Shown piece after piece: positions 1 through 5,873 of a DNA stretch of 11,177 bases. The translations under genes were made by a program, and so were the position numbers. Every line of letters starts with the position of its first letter. Position 1 is the stretch's first letter. Below the pieces are notes generated by a model that worked only from the letters and a program-made list of their open reading frames with translations, ran no database searches and was not told where the DNA came from. Source of the DNA: Thiotrichaceae bacterium (GTDB taxonomy: Bacteria; Pseudomonadota; Gammaproteobacteria; Thiotrichales; Thiotrichaceae); assembly GCA_015494435.1 (NCBI GenBank), contig WGBH01000150.1, positions 1 through 11,177 on the forward strand, read 5' to 3'.

Positions 1-710
1 GGCCATGTATTTCTGAAAAGATAGTAATCACTAACTGCCGATTTCAGCATTTCTGCAGGTGCGATATACACCTCACCGAGAAAACCATTTTCTACAGGAT
101 TAGAAACCACATATAAATCAAAAACATCCTTGCCAGAACCTAGCTCACCCTTAGGAATATAAAAGAGTTGTGGTCGGGTCGTATTACGCGCCACTGGCTG
201 TTCAAAACTACCACTCCAACCCAATAAATTATCATTCACAAACACCGCTACATTCTGACTAACAGCAGGTAATGCGATTGCCCATAGTCCTTGTGGTTCC
301 TCAGCAAATTCAAATTCAAAATGATAAAGAAGTTTTCCTGAGGCTATTTCTGGAAAATTTTTAATATCCTTACGCCATTCATGCGGTATTTTCACCTTAC
401 GCTTATTCTTATCTTCTGTTGCTTTTAAATCCTTTACACAGTTTGCTAAAATAACTTGCAAGGACTCATCAAAAACAGCGGCATTGGTTAAACTATCTGG
501 AATAGAATCTGGACATCTTCCTGTTGTATCGGTATACAAGCTTGCCTCAGAAAGTAAAATACTCCCTTCAACAGGAGAAAAATGAGTATGCATTACTTTC
601 CAGCCTCCTCCCATAATCAATAGCACAAGCAACAAAGGAAATAACCGACTCGATATGATTTTTTTTAGCAATGCTTTTAAATAGCTTGATTTTAAATATT
701 TTTTCATCAT
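1..710 (-). CDS. Membrane sensor, N-terminal part (probable DISM-type sensor histidine kinase)
   Basis: The frame is open from an ATG at 710 to the window edge (236 residues), so the gene is cut off at its C-terminal side. Residues 1-22 are lysine-rich, about 23-37 form one membrane segment ending in GGGW, and the rest looks periplasmic. From about residue 105 the pattern is that of the galactose-binding-like beta sandwich found in front of many 7TM (DISM) sensor kinases: PHEW (109-112), GKLLYHFEFEF (125-135), LWAIALPAV (142-150), VFVNDNLLGWSG (156-167), RPQLFYIP (179-186). A second ATG at 707 is possible. The start lies 1 nt after the response regulator stop, so the two are surely co-transcribed and probably translationally coupled. 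The kinase domain is not in view; its presence is inferred from the partner gene. A different signalling output, such as GGDEF, cannot be excluded. Confidence 0.62.
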   Translation of the reverse strand, partial: MMKKYLKSSYLKALLKKIISSRLFPLLLVLLIMGGGWKVMHTHFSPVEGSILLSEASLYTDTTGRCPDSIPDSLTNAAVFDESLQVILANCVKDLKATEDKNKRKVKIPHEWRKDIKNFPEIASGKLLYHFEFEFAEEPQGLWAIALPAVSQNVAVFVNDNLLGWSGSFEQPVARNTTRPQLFYIPKGELGSGKDVFDLYVVSNPVENGFLGEVYIAPAEMLKSAVSDYYLFRNTW

Positions 711-711
711 T

Positions 712-1686
712 TTAAAGTTGATCCAACATTGCTTGTAATGCTTCTTCGTGAGTAAAACCTAGAGCGAGCATTTGTGCAATAATCTCTTTATCTTCTGCCT
801 GAAACGCATTTTTTGATGCCACGAATAAGGCATTAGCACCTACCTCCAACTGCTGTAAGACTTCCATTCCTTGCACCATATTAAGTGAAAAGACTAATAG
901 CAATACATCCATAATCTCTTCAGCTGATTTCCCTCCTGCTTGAAGTGCCTGTGCAATTTGCAAGGGATCTTTTTGTGATCCTTGCTGTTTAGGTTGCTGT
1001 TGATGCATACTCAGCTCACCCATTCTCCAACCTTCAAACACCGCTTCATTGCGTGAATTTACTTCTAATTTACGGTAAATACGCTTGATATGAGAAGCGA
1101 CCGTATGCGGTGATATTTCTAATGAACTCGCGATTTCTTTATTGGAGTAACCGCGTGAAATATATTGCAAGACTATTTTCTCTTTAGGAGTCAGTAATGC
1201 TTCTGTATTACTTGTATCCAATTGATTACTAGAGGTTGTTTCTCCTTTTTGAAAAAAATCAAGAATAAAACGCGCAATCGCAGGACTAATAGGAGAGCCA
1301 CCTTCTAATAATTTCCTAATTGAATCTTTAATATGCTGCTCAGATTCATCTTTTAATAAATAACCCGTCGCACCTGCTTTAATTGCCTCAACCACACTAT
1401 TTTCATCACCAAAACGAGAAATCACCATAATATCGGCTTCTTTATGTTGCGCTCGTGTTTGTTTTATTAATTGTTGACCATTCCCATCAGGCAAACCAAG
1501 GTCCGTTAGCAATACATCTAATTCATTATTATTCAACCAAACCGAAGCTTCTTTATAAGTCTCAGCCATACCCACCAAAGACAGATTAGGCTGTGCATTC
1601 ACTATATCAGCCATTCGTTTCAATGTTCCTTGGTCATCTTCAACCAGAAAAACACGGTAATTTTTAGTCGTCATTGTTAACACCAT
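712..1686 (-). CDS. NarL/LuxR-type response regulator with long C-terminal extension
   Basis: This is a two-component DNA-binding regulator of 324 residues, whereas the family is usually about 210-230. The receiver domain spans about 10-130 with acidic pocket E16-D17-D18, phosphoacceptor D62 (LLTDLGLPDG), S90 and K112 (YLLKDE). A LuxR-type helix-turn-helix follows at about 164-225 (LTPKEKIVLQYISRGYSNKEIA, then SPHTVASHIKRIYRKL). Residues 226-324 are extra: a glutamine-rich linker (HQQQPKQQGSQ) and then predicted helices ending in LALGFTHEEALQAML, which resembles the helical pattern of UBA-like modules. The start could also be the ATG at 1674 (MTTKNYRV), which trims four residues; neither has a strong ribosome site. 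It precedes the membrane sensor by 1 nt and is probably that sensor's cognate regulator. The regulator call is secure; the tail's role is unknown. Confidence 0.92.
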   Translation of the reverse strand: MVLTMTTKNYRVFLVEDDQGTLKRMADIVNAQPNLSLVGMAETYKEASVWLNNNELDVLLTDLGLPDGNGQQLIKQTRAQHKEADIMVISRFGDENSVVEAIKAGATGYLLKDESEQHIKDSIRKLLEGGSPISPAIARFILDFFQKGETTSSNQLDTSNTEALLTPKEKIVLQYISRGYSNKEIASSLEISPHTVASHIKRIYRKLEVNSRNEAVFEGWRMGELSMHQQQPKQQGSQKDPLQIAQALQAGGKSAEEIMDVLLLVFSLNMVQGMEVLQQLEVGANALFVASKNAFQAEDKEIIAQMLALGFTHEEALQAMLDQL

Positions 1687-1809
1687 TTCTATTTTATTCA
1701 GGGAGAATTAGACGAATTGAGCACATAAAATGATCTCTATAAAACAGGTCTCATTAAAAATATAAAATAAAACAATTGGGATTACGATATAGAGACAATC
1801 AAGAGATAA

Positions 1810-1835
1810 CCTTAAGTATATTAATATATCTTAGG
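1810..1835. repeat. Palindrome in divergent control region
   Basis: The core TATATTAATATA (1817-1828) is a perfect 12-bp palindrome. It is flanked by CCT...AGG arms, and AAG/CTT can pair if one base is bulged. It lies between the response regulator and the secreted protein gene, so it could be an operator, but AT-rich palindromes also arise by chance. Confidence 0.35.
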
Positions 1836-1853
1836 TAAAAGTTAAGCGACACC

Positions 1854-1909
1854 CTATCCCCTATTTAAGGGACAAACCGCATTTTAAGACTCACTTATCC
1901 AAGGGATAG
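1854..1909. promoter_or_regulatory. Spaced inverted heptamers, candidate regulator site
   Basis: CTATCCC (1854-1860) and GGGATAG (1903-1909) are perfect inverted copies about 49 bp apart, start to start. AAGGGA also occurs twice in the same orientation, at 1867-1872 and 1901-1906. The right-hand copy sits about 25 bp upstream of an extended -10 box, the position an activator would occupy at a promoter with a poor -35. That the adjacent response regulator binds here is inference. Confidence 0.35.
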
Positions 1910-1931
1910 TCTAATCGGGTCATAGCATACA

Positions 1932-1940
1932 TGATATAAA
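1932..1940 (+). promoter_or_regulatory. Extended -10 promoter, candidate for DUF4360 gene
   Basis: TG-A-TATAAA gives an extended -10 element (TG at 1932-1933, hexamer 1935-1940). No good -35 is found 16-18 bp upstream (TAATCG), which fits either an extended -10 or an activator-dependent promoter. It would give an untranslated leader of roughly 100 nt before the ATG at 2050. The remainder of the 1687-2049 gap shows no coding potential. Confidence 0.4.
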
Positions 1941-2049
1941 CCAAGATGAACGAAAATAGAAGTCATCCAAGAGAGAGATTAAAAATCAACTCCAAAAAAT
2001 AATGACAAATTAAAAGTCATTACCATTTGTAATAAGGGAAATGTCAATT

Positions 2050-2619
2050 ATGAAAATATTCAACACATTAATGGTAGGAACAGTTTTAGCCGTTATAGCA
2101 CAAACAACCGTTGCTGCACCCAATAAAAATACGGTTTATTTTAAAGACCCAGCGATTGCAGGTAGTGGTTGCCCAGCAGGTAGCAGTGAGTTTGTTATCA
2201 CGCCCGATGGTTCAACCCTTAGTATTTTATTTGATAACTATATTGCTGAACCTGGTAATAAGTCATGCAGTATTGCCTTACCAGTGCATATACCTAATGG
2301 CTTTCAAGTATCGAATATGACCGCTGATTTTCGTGGCTTTGTTAAAGGTCGAGCAGAATTACGACGCTCTTACTTCTTTGCAGGTAATCGTACCCCGACC
2401 TTGAAAACGCAACTCTATAAAAGACACGGAGATGATTATATTGTGCGAGATAATTTGATGCCAATGACTGAATCATGGTCTCGATGTGGTCAAGATGTCA
2501 ATATGCGTATTAATAGTCGCATTAGAACAAAAGACAGATACAGTAACATCAGTGTTGATTCGCTTGATTTATCAAACGGTGTAGTATTTCATCTTCAATA
2601 TCGTCGATGCCATAATTAG
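2050..2619 (+). CDS. Secreted DUF4360-type protein
   Basis: A 189-residue exported protein. I prefer the ATG at 2050 over the in-frame ATG at 2041, because AAGGGA (2034-2039) is 10 nt from the former but only 1 nt from the latter. Residues 2-22 form a signal peptide (KIFNTLMVGTVLAVIAQTTVAA) with likely cleavage around TVA-A or VAA-P. The mature part has the DUF4360 hallmarks: AGSGCPAGS near the start, then ITPDGSTLSILFDNY, a Cys before SIALPVHIPNGF, the DFRGF and SYFFAG strands, a WSRCG motif and a final Cys near the C terminus. The four mature cysteines (41, 73, 146, 187) could form two disulfides. Family function is not established; members are small secreted beta-rich proteins. It stands alone, divergent from the two-component genes, with its own promoter region. 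Confidence 0.82.
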   Translation: MKIFNTLMVGTVLAVIAQTTVAAPNKNTVYFKDPAIAGSGCPAGSSEFVITPDGSTLSILFDNYIAEPGNKSCSIALPVHIPNGFQVSNMTADFRGFVKGRAELRRSYFFAGNRTPTLKTQLYKRHGDDYIVRDNLMPMTESWSRCGQDVNMRINSRIRTKDRYSNISVDSLDLSNGVVFHLQYRRCHN

Positions 2620-2622
2620 CAA

Positions 2623-2651
2623 CTGAATCTGCATTAATCTCACGGATTCAG
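2623..2651. repeat. Hairpin repeat, copy A
   Basis: CTGAATCTG (2623-2631) pairs with CGGATTCAG (2643-2651), 9 bp with one wobble and an 11-nt loop, just after the DUF4360 stop. It could act as a weak 3' processing or termination structure, but no T-run follows. Its right part (2632-2651) matches copy B at 3104-3123 in 18 of 20 positions, so the two hairpins share an origin. Confidence 0.6.
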
Positions 2652-2799
2652 ACAATTAAGTATGCCCAAAAAGTCCTGTTTTTACTCAGCTATAAGCAGG
2701 CAATTTATTGATCCCCCCCAAGTAATACATACTTCCAGTAACTTCTTCAAACTCGCCTTTAAGTTTTTGTTATTTTATAAATTTCCCCTGCTTGTTAAG

Positions 2800-2827
2800 T
2801 TTTGGTTAATTTTATATCAATTATAAT
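2800..2827 (+). promoter_or_regulatory. Possible promoter for small gene at 2874
   Basis: A perfect TATAAT lies at 2822-2827, with TTTTGG (2800-2805) 16 bp upstream as a poor -35. It is 46 bp before the ATG of the 54-residue gene. The surroundings are very AT-rich, so a chance match is possible. The rest of 2652-2873 holds no recognisable gene. Confidence 0.35.
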
Positions 2828-2873
2828 TATTAGCACGAAAACGCAATTTTAGAACATAATTTGGGGCAATTTT

Positions 2874-3038
2874 ATGAAACCGATCACTCTTAAAGCAGTC
2901 AGAAAATATTACGCACGCTTGGGCTTTAATGTAACAAAATCCAATGGTTATTTTTGTGCAGAACGTAAAAGTAATAGAATGTTTATTCAATCAGATCGTA
3001 TTGATTTATTGTGTCAAACCATGAATCGTTTAGCCTAA
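2874..3038 (+). CDS. Small hypothetical protein, 54 residues
   Basis: An ATG preceded by GGGG (2863-2866, 7 nt away) opens a frame of 54 codons ending in TAA. The product starts MKPITLKAVRKYYARLGFNV, continues with a GYFCAERKS stretch and ends IDLLCQTMNRLA. It is basic, with no signal peptide or membrane segment, and predicts a short helix-strand-strand-helix layout (helix 5-17, strands about 18-38, helix 42-53). I do not recognise the family. It stands alone between two related hairpin repeats, with a possible promoter upstream and a terminator-like hairpin downstream, which supports a real small gene. The layout recalls HicA-type or dsRBD-like folds, but the diagnostic residues are absent. 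Confidence 0.6.
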   Translation: MKPITLKAVRKYYARLGFNVTKSNGYFCAERKSNRMFIQSDRIDLLCQTMNRLA

Positions 3039-3079
3039 AAAAATAATCTAACTCTCAATCATTGCTTGGAACTTCCTTA

Positions 3080-3143
3080 CCTGAATCCATGAGACTACTA
3101 CAACATTAGCCTCACGGATTCAGGTATTATTTTCTCTCTTTTT
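3080..3143 (+). terminator. Hairpin repeat copy B, probable terminator
   Basis: CCTGAATCC (3080-3088) pairs with GGATTCAGG (3116-3124). One mismatch separates this from a further TGAG/CTCA stem (3090-3093 and 3111-3114), leaving a 17-nt loop. A T-rich tail (3125-3143, including a T5 run) follows, as in a factor-independent terminator for the 54-residue gene. The right half of the hairpin is shared with copy A at 2632-2651. Confidence 0.6.
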
Positions 3144-3180
3144 ATCAACTACACTTAAAGATGATTATTTATTAATCTTT

Positions 3181-3197
3181 GAGTGCAAATCTCACTC
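3181..3197. repeat. Short inverted repeat upstream of Cache gene
   Basis: GAGTG (3181-3185) and CACTC (3193-3197) are separated by 7 nt, about 110 bp before the Cache-domain gene. It could be an operator half-site pair or chance. Nothing else was recognised in 3144-3309 beyond AT-rich sequence. Confidence 0.2.
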
Positions 3198-3309
3198 TAA
3201 TAATTGTCCGATGCTATCTTTTTCTTAAAGACTGCGATACCCTCGCGCCGATTTCAACTATTAAAAAAACTATCATTCAACCGTCATAAATAAACACTAC
3301 ACTATAATA

Positions 3310-4263
3310 ATGAATAATAAAATGACTAATGCGCTCGGAGAATCCGTTAAACAACAACGTGAACTCCTCAAGAACCTACTCGGGAAATCTTTAACACGCC
3401 TTGTAAGTAATATCATTCCATATATGTCTGACAAAACGTCTTTAGAAGACTATCTGCTAGATTCCTGCAAAGACTTACCCTATTGTAAATATCTATTTGT
3501 ATTAAATCCAACAGGCAAACAAATAACCGCTAATTTGTTTCAAAATGGAAAAGATGAAAGCCAATTTGGAAGAGAGCGTTTACACCGCCCTTATATGCGG
3601 GGCGTGTTTGAACAAGACTTTACCTTATCCTATGCTTATATTAGCAGAAATAAAAAACGCCCTTCACTCACTGCGATCCAAACGATTCGTGATCAAGAAA
3701 ATAATCGCCTTGGCTTTCTAGGAGTGGATTATGATTTACGTGAACTACCACGTACTGGCGCACTGTATGAAGAACCACGTCATTGGCGACAAATAAAAGG
3801 CGATCCCGCTATTCGTGGTGGATTATTTACACAACAACGTGCTGAAAGCTTAATGGATCCACAACTCGACAATGTACTTGCCTTGCAAGAGGAGCTCATG
3901 CTTCAACATGGGGTATATCACTGCCAAATTCATTTTTCTAGTAGTCGCTCAACCATTTGGCATGTTGACGACCCTTATTCTTATCGAATATTAACCATTG
4001 ATGACTTATCAAACCCTGATATTTGTCTTGCCTACCCTAAAAGACCCTATTTTGAAAGAGCCATTGTTCCACAAGAGGCTATTATAAAAATCTTTGAGCA
4101 ATTCAAAACACTACGCACCTCTGACAGCACCATTTATTTACGCTCTGCTTCGCTAAATTTGGTGAATGGCTTTATTGGTTTAAATTTTTCCTGTGATGGT
4201 TCACACTATTTGGTATATGATGATTTTTTAGAGAAAGGCTTAGATTTTTGGTTTGGTGTATAA
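3310..4263 (+). CDS. Cytoplasmic PDC/Cache-domain sensor protein
   Basis: A 317-residue protein with no signal peptide or membrane segment. Residues about 15-165 have the pattern of a PDC (Cache) ligand-sensing domain: a long N-terminal helix, PYCKYLFVLNPTGKQITAN (57-75), FGRERLHRPYM (86-96) matching the R...RPY ligand-pocket motif, then SYAYISR, PSLTAIQTIRD and LGFLGVDYDLREL (135-146). Residues 166-317 form a second part with HFSSSRSTIWHVDDPY, IYLRSASLN and GLNFSCDGSHY that I cannot assign to a named domain. Cache domains usually sit outside the membrane in front of a kinase, GGDEF or chemotaxis module; here none is attached, so output must go through a partner. The start is uncertain: no ribosome site precedes ATG 3310, and ATG 3322 is an alternative. 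A 66-residue gene follows after 18 nt. Confidence 0.8.
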   Translation: MNNKMTNALGESVKQQRELLKNLLGKSLTRLVSNIIPYMSDKTSLEDYLLDSCKDLPYCKYLFVLNPTGKQITANLFQNGKDESQFGRERLHRPYMRGVFEQDFTLSYAYISRNKKRPSLTAIQTIRDQENNRLGFLGVDYDLRELPRTGALYEEPRHWRQIKGDPAIRGGLFTQQRAESLMDPQLDNVLALQEELMLQHGVYHCQIHFSSSRSTIWHVDDPYSYRILTIDDLSNPDICLAYPKRPYFERAIVPQEAIIKIFEQFKTLRTSDSTIYLRSASLNLVNGFIGLNFSCDGSHYLVYDDFLEKGLDFWFGV

Positions 4264-4281
4264 CACACTGAGGAGCTACGG

Positions 4282-4482
4282 ATGGAGACAAAAAACTTCG
4301 ATGCATTAATTGAATCAATTTGTGCAACAGGATGTATAGAGGTCAATCGAACTATCATACTATTAGAAAAAGGAGAAGCACCTGCCTATCTAAAAGACCT
4401 CCCCCCTGCTGACTACCAAAGTGTGTTAAAAGAGCTGAAATCTATTATGGATATTTACGGCGGTAAGGTTTGTTCTTTGTAA
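4282..4482 (+). CDS. Small hypothetical protein paired with Cache sensor
   Basis: A 66-residue soluble protein with an excellent ribosome site (GAGGAG at 4269-4274, 7 nt from the ATG) and an 18-nt gap to the Cache gene, so the two form an operon. The sequence is mostly helical and acidic (FDALIESICATGCIEVNRTI, then LLEKGEAPAYL, then VLKELKSIMDIYG) with three cysteines at 14, 18 and 64. C14 and C18 form a CxxxC spacing. No known domain was recognised. Because the Cache protein lacks an output domain, a role as its binding partner or adaptor is plausible but only inferred from the linkage. The stop codon lies 17 nt from the 3' end of the convergent 6S RNA. Confidence 0.72.
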   Translation: METKNFDALIESICATGCIEVNRTIILLEKGEAPAYLKDLPPADYQSVLKELKSIMDIYGGKVCSL

Positions 4483-4499
4483 GCCGAAATTTAAGAATA

Positions 4500-4690
4500 G
4501 AGCGAAACCAAATTGCCGTCAACTAGGTATTGACCTTGAACCAGCAAGGTTCAAGTGGGCGTCCTCGTAATATTTATTAGGCTTACCACCGTAGCGGTCA
4601 TGCACACAAAATATTAACCAGACCCCGGAGTTCTTAATTAGGCTCAAGGGATTTCCCACCTAATCAACGAATAACCCAGAATTCGCTCAC
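4500..4690 (-). ncRNA. ssrS: 6S RNA
   Basis: 6S RNA mimics an open promoter and sequesters the housekeeping RNA polymerase holoenzyme. Read on the minus strand, this stretch has its architecture and length (about 190 nt; 184 in E. coli). The closing stem is GAGCGAA (4688-4682) with TTCGCTC (4506-4500), plus TAGGT/ACCTA further in. The 5' side of the bubble has CCCTTGAGCC, like the E. coli CCCCTGAGCC. The upper stem pairs TAATATTT with AAATATTA and GTC with GAC, and is capped by ACCG-CTA-CGGT. The 3' side carries the conserved bubble hairpin CTTGAACC-TTGCT-GGTTCAAG followed by GGTCAATACC. Shared blocks in the same order as E. coli include ACTCCG, GTGCATG, AAGCCT and GACGGC. It is not next to zapA or ygfA, the common gammaproteobacterial context. 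Ends are estimated to within about 5 nt. Confidence 0.85.
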
Positions 4691-4694
4691 AAGG

Positions 4695-4726
4695 TTTATA
4701 CTAATACAAAGCCTCTTCTTTGTTAA
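4695..4726 (-). promoter_or_regulatory. Probable ssrS promoter
   Basis: On the minus strand TATAAA (4700-4695) lies 5-9 nt before the estimated 6S RNA 5' end. TTAACA (4726-4721) resembles a -35 box, but the 20-bp spacer is longer than ideal. The position relative to the RNA is the main support. Confidence 0.45.
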
Positions 4727-5052
4727 GTCCATTAATCCACATTTAATTTTCAGTTGTCAGCAAAAGTATTTTTTATCTCTGAATAAAACCTTATTTCAAG
4801 CTTTAAAAACAGGTAATAACTCTTTAATATCATATAGTTATGCCAATATATTTAACAAGGTTATATCTTGCTCAATTAGTTTAGAAATAAAACATTTTTA
4901 TTTTTTTATAAGCCATCATTATTATAATTTATTGGACTATAAAGTATTTTATGCTAACACCTAAAAAGTCTTCTATTAAATAATTTTTAGCCATCATTTT
5001 AGCGTCTAATTGCTCTATAATTCTCAAACTCTAAAGTAATGAGATTTAAGCT
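4727..5052. other. AT-rich non-coding leader between ssrS and pdxH
   Basis: No gene is supported in this stretch. It contains two copies of AGCCATCATT (4911-4920 and 4989-4998), a run of T-rich sequence near 4895-4910, and a perfect TATAAT at 5016-5021, 31 bp before the pdxH ATG. The TATAAT is the likeliest pdxH -10, although no good -35 matches at 16-18 bp. Confidence 0.4.
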
Positions 5053-5688
5053 ATGGATTTAGGAGATTATCGTAGAGAGTACACAAAGGGAGGGCTTCGA
5101 CGTAAAGATTTAAACGACAATCCTTTTGAACAATTTGAAAAATGGTTTTTGCAAGCGGATCAAGCAAATATTCAGGATGCAAATGCAATGAGTTTAGCAA
5201 CTGTTTCTAGGGATGGAAAACCGTCATTGCGTACTGTTTTATTAAAAACATTTGATACGGATGGTTTTGTTTTTTATACCAATTACAGCAGCCAGAAATC
5301 ACAACAAATCAACCAAAATGCCAATGTGGCACTCCTTTTTCCTTGGACAGGATTAGAACGTCAAATTGAAGTCACAGGAAAGGCTGAAAAAATCCCAACC
5401 TCCGAATCATTAAAATACTTTCTTTCACGTCCAAAGGGAAGCCAGTTAGGTGCCTGGGCATCGAATCAAAGCACTCCCATTACTTCACGTAATTTACTTG
5501 AAATACAACTTCATAAAATAAAACAAAAATTTAAAACAGGAGACATTCCCCTTCCTGATTTTTGGGGAGGTTATCGGGTCATACCTGAAAAAATTGAATT
5601 TTGGCAAGGCGGGTCAGCGCGTATACATGATCGCTTTGAATACCGACGAGTCGAAAATGGCTGGGAGATACTTCGTTTGCAACCCTAG
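5053..5688 (+). CDS. pdxH: Pyridoxine/pyridoxamine 5'-phosphate oxidase
   Basis: This FMN-dependent cytoplasmic enzyme oxidises pyridoxine 5'-phosphate or pyridoxamine 5'-phosphate to pyridoxal 5'-phosphate, the last step of vitamin B6 coenzyme synthesis and salvage. Its 211 residues are near the usual length (218 in E. coli). The N-terminal MDLGDYRREYTKGGL matches the family. FMN-site features are R60-TVLLK65, FYTNYSSQKS (74-83) and the Q104 region (ERQIEVTGKAEK). The substrate and cofactor region includes GSQLGAWAS (129-137), FWGGYRV (170-176) and the C-terminal FWQGGSARIHDR with R190 and H192. It ends in the typical RL.P. A GAGAT at 5041-5045 is a modest ribosome site. The gene stands alone, and the stop codon lies inside a tandem CCTAGACA pair (5684-5691, 5693-5700). 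Confidence 0.97.
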   Translation: MDLGDYRREYTKGGLRRKDLNDNPFEQFEKWFLQADQANIQDANAMSLATVSRDGKPSLRTVLLKTFDTDGFVFYTNYSSQKSQQINQNANVALLFPWTGLERQIEVTGKAEKIPTSESLKYFLSRPKGSQLGAWASNQSTPITSRNLLEIQLHKIKQKFKTGDIPLPDFWGGYRVIPEKIEFWQGGSARIHDRFEYRRVENGWEILRLQP

Positions 5689-5721
5689 ACATCCTAGACA
5701 AAAATTTGCCTTAGGGACGTG

Positions 5722-5867
5722 TACAGAATAACTTCCCGAATTTATAACGCAGAGTTTTTATTTCAGATTGGATGAACTCATGAGGCGCATAGTCATTCTA
5801 CGCAACGAATGAGATCATCCAAGCTGGGATAAAAAGACAAGTTAGAATCGAGAAGTTATTTCGTGTA
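5722..5867. mobile_element. MITE-like palindromic element
   Basis: Almost the whole 146 bp is one imperfect inverted repeat. Matching arms from outside in are AATAACTTC (5727-5735) with GAAGTTATT (5852-5860), TTTTTAT (5755-5761) with ATAAAAA (5829-5835), TTGGATGA (5768-5775) with TCATCCAA (5815-5822), CTCAT (5777-5781) with ATGAG (5809-5813), and GCATAG (5787-5792) with CTACGC (5798-5803) around a 5-nt loop. Both ends read inward as TACA followed by GAA, consistent with a TA target duplication as made by IS630/Tc1-type transposases. It has no coding capacity, so it would depend on a transposase elsewhere. It fills the gap between the convergent ends of pdxH and the pil operon, where the transcribed hairpin could serve as a terminator for both. 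Confidence 0.75.
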
Positions 5868-5873
5868 TATTCC

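Noticed and set aside
2111..2320. 69-codon open frame within the DUF4360 gene
   Set aside because: It is in a shifted frame of a gene with clear signal peptide and family motifs.
2874..3038. HicA-type toxin assignment for the 54-residue protein
   Set aside because: The size and LGF segment recall HicA, but the GSHH catalytic motif is absent and there is no HicB-like antitoxin next to it.
4500..4690. Plus-strand reading of the 4500-4690 structured region
   Set aside because: The hairpins alone are strand-neutral, but the order of 6S RNA conserved blocks fits only the minus strand, and no coding frame is supported on either strand.
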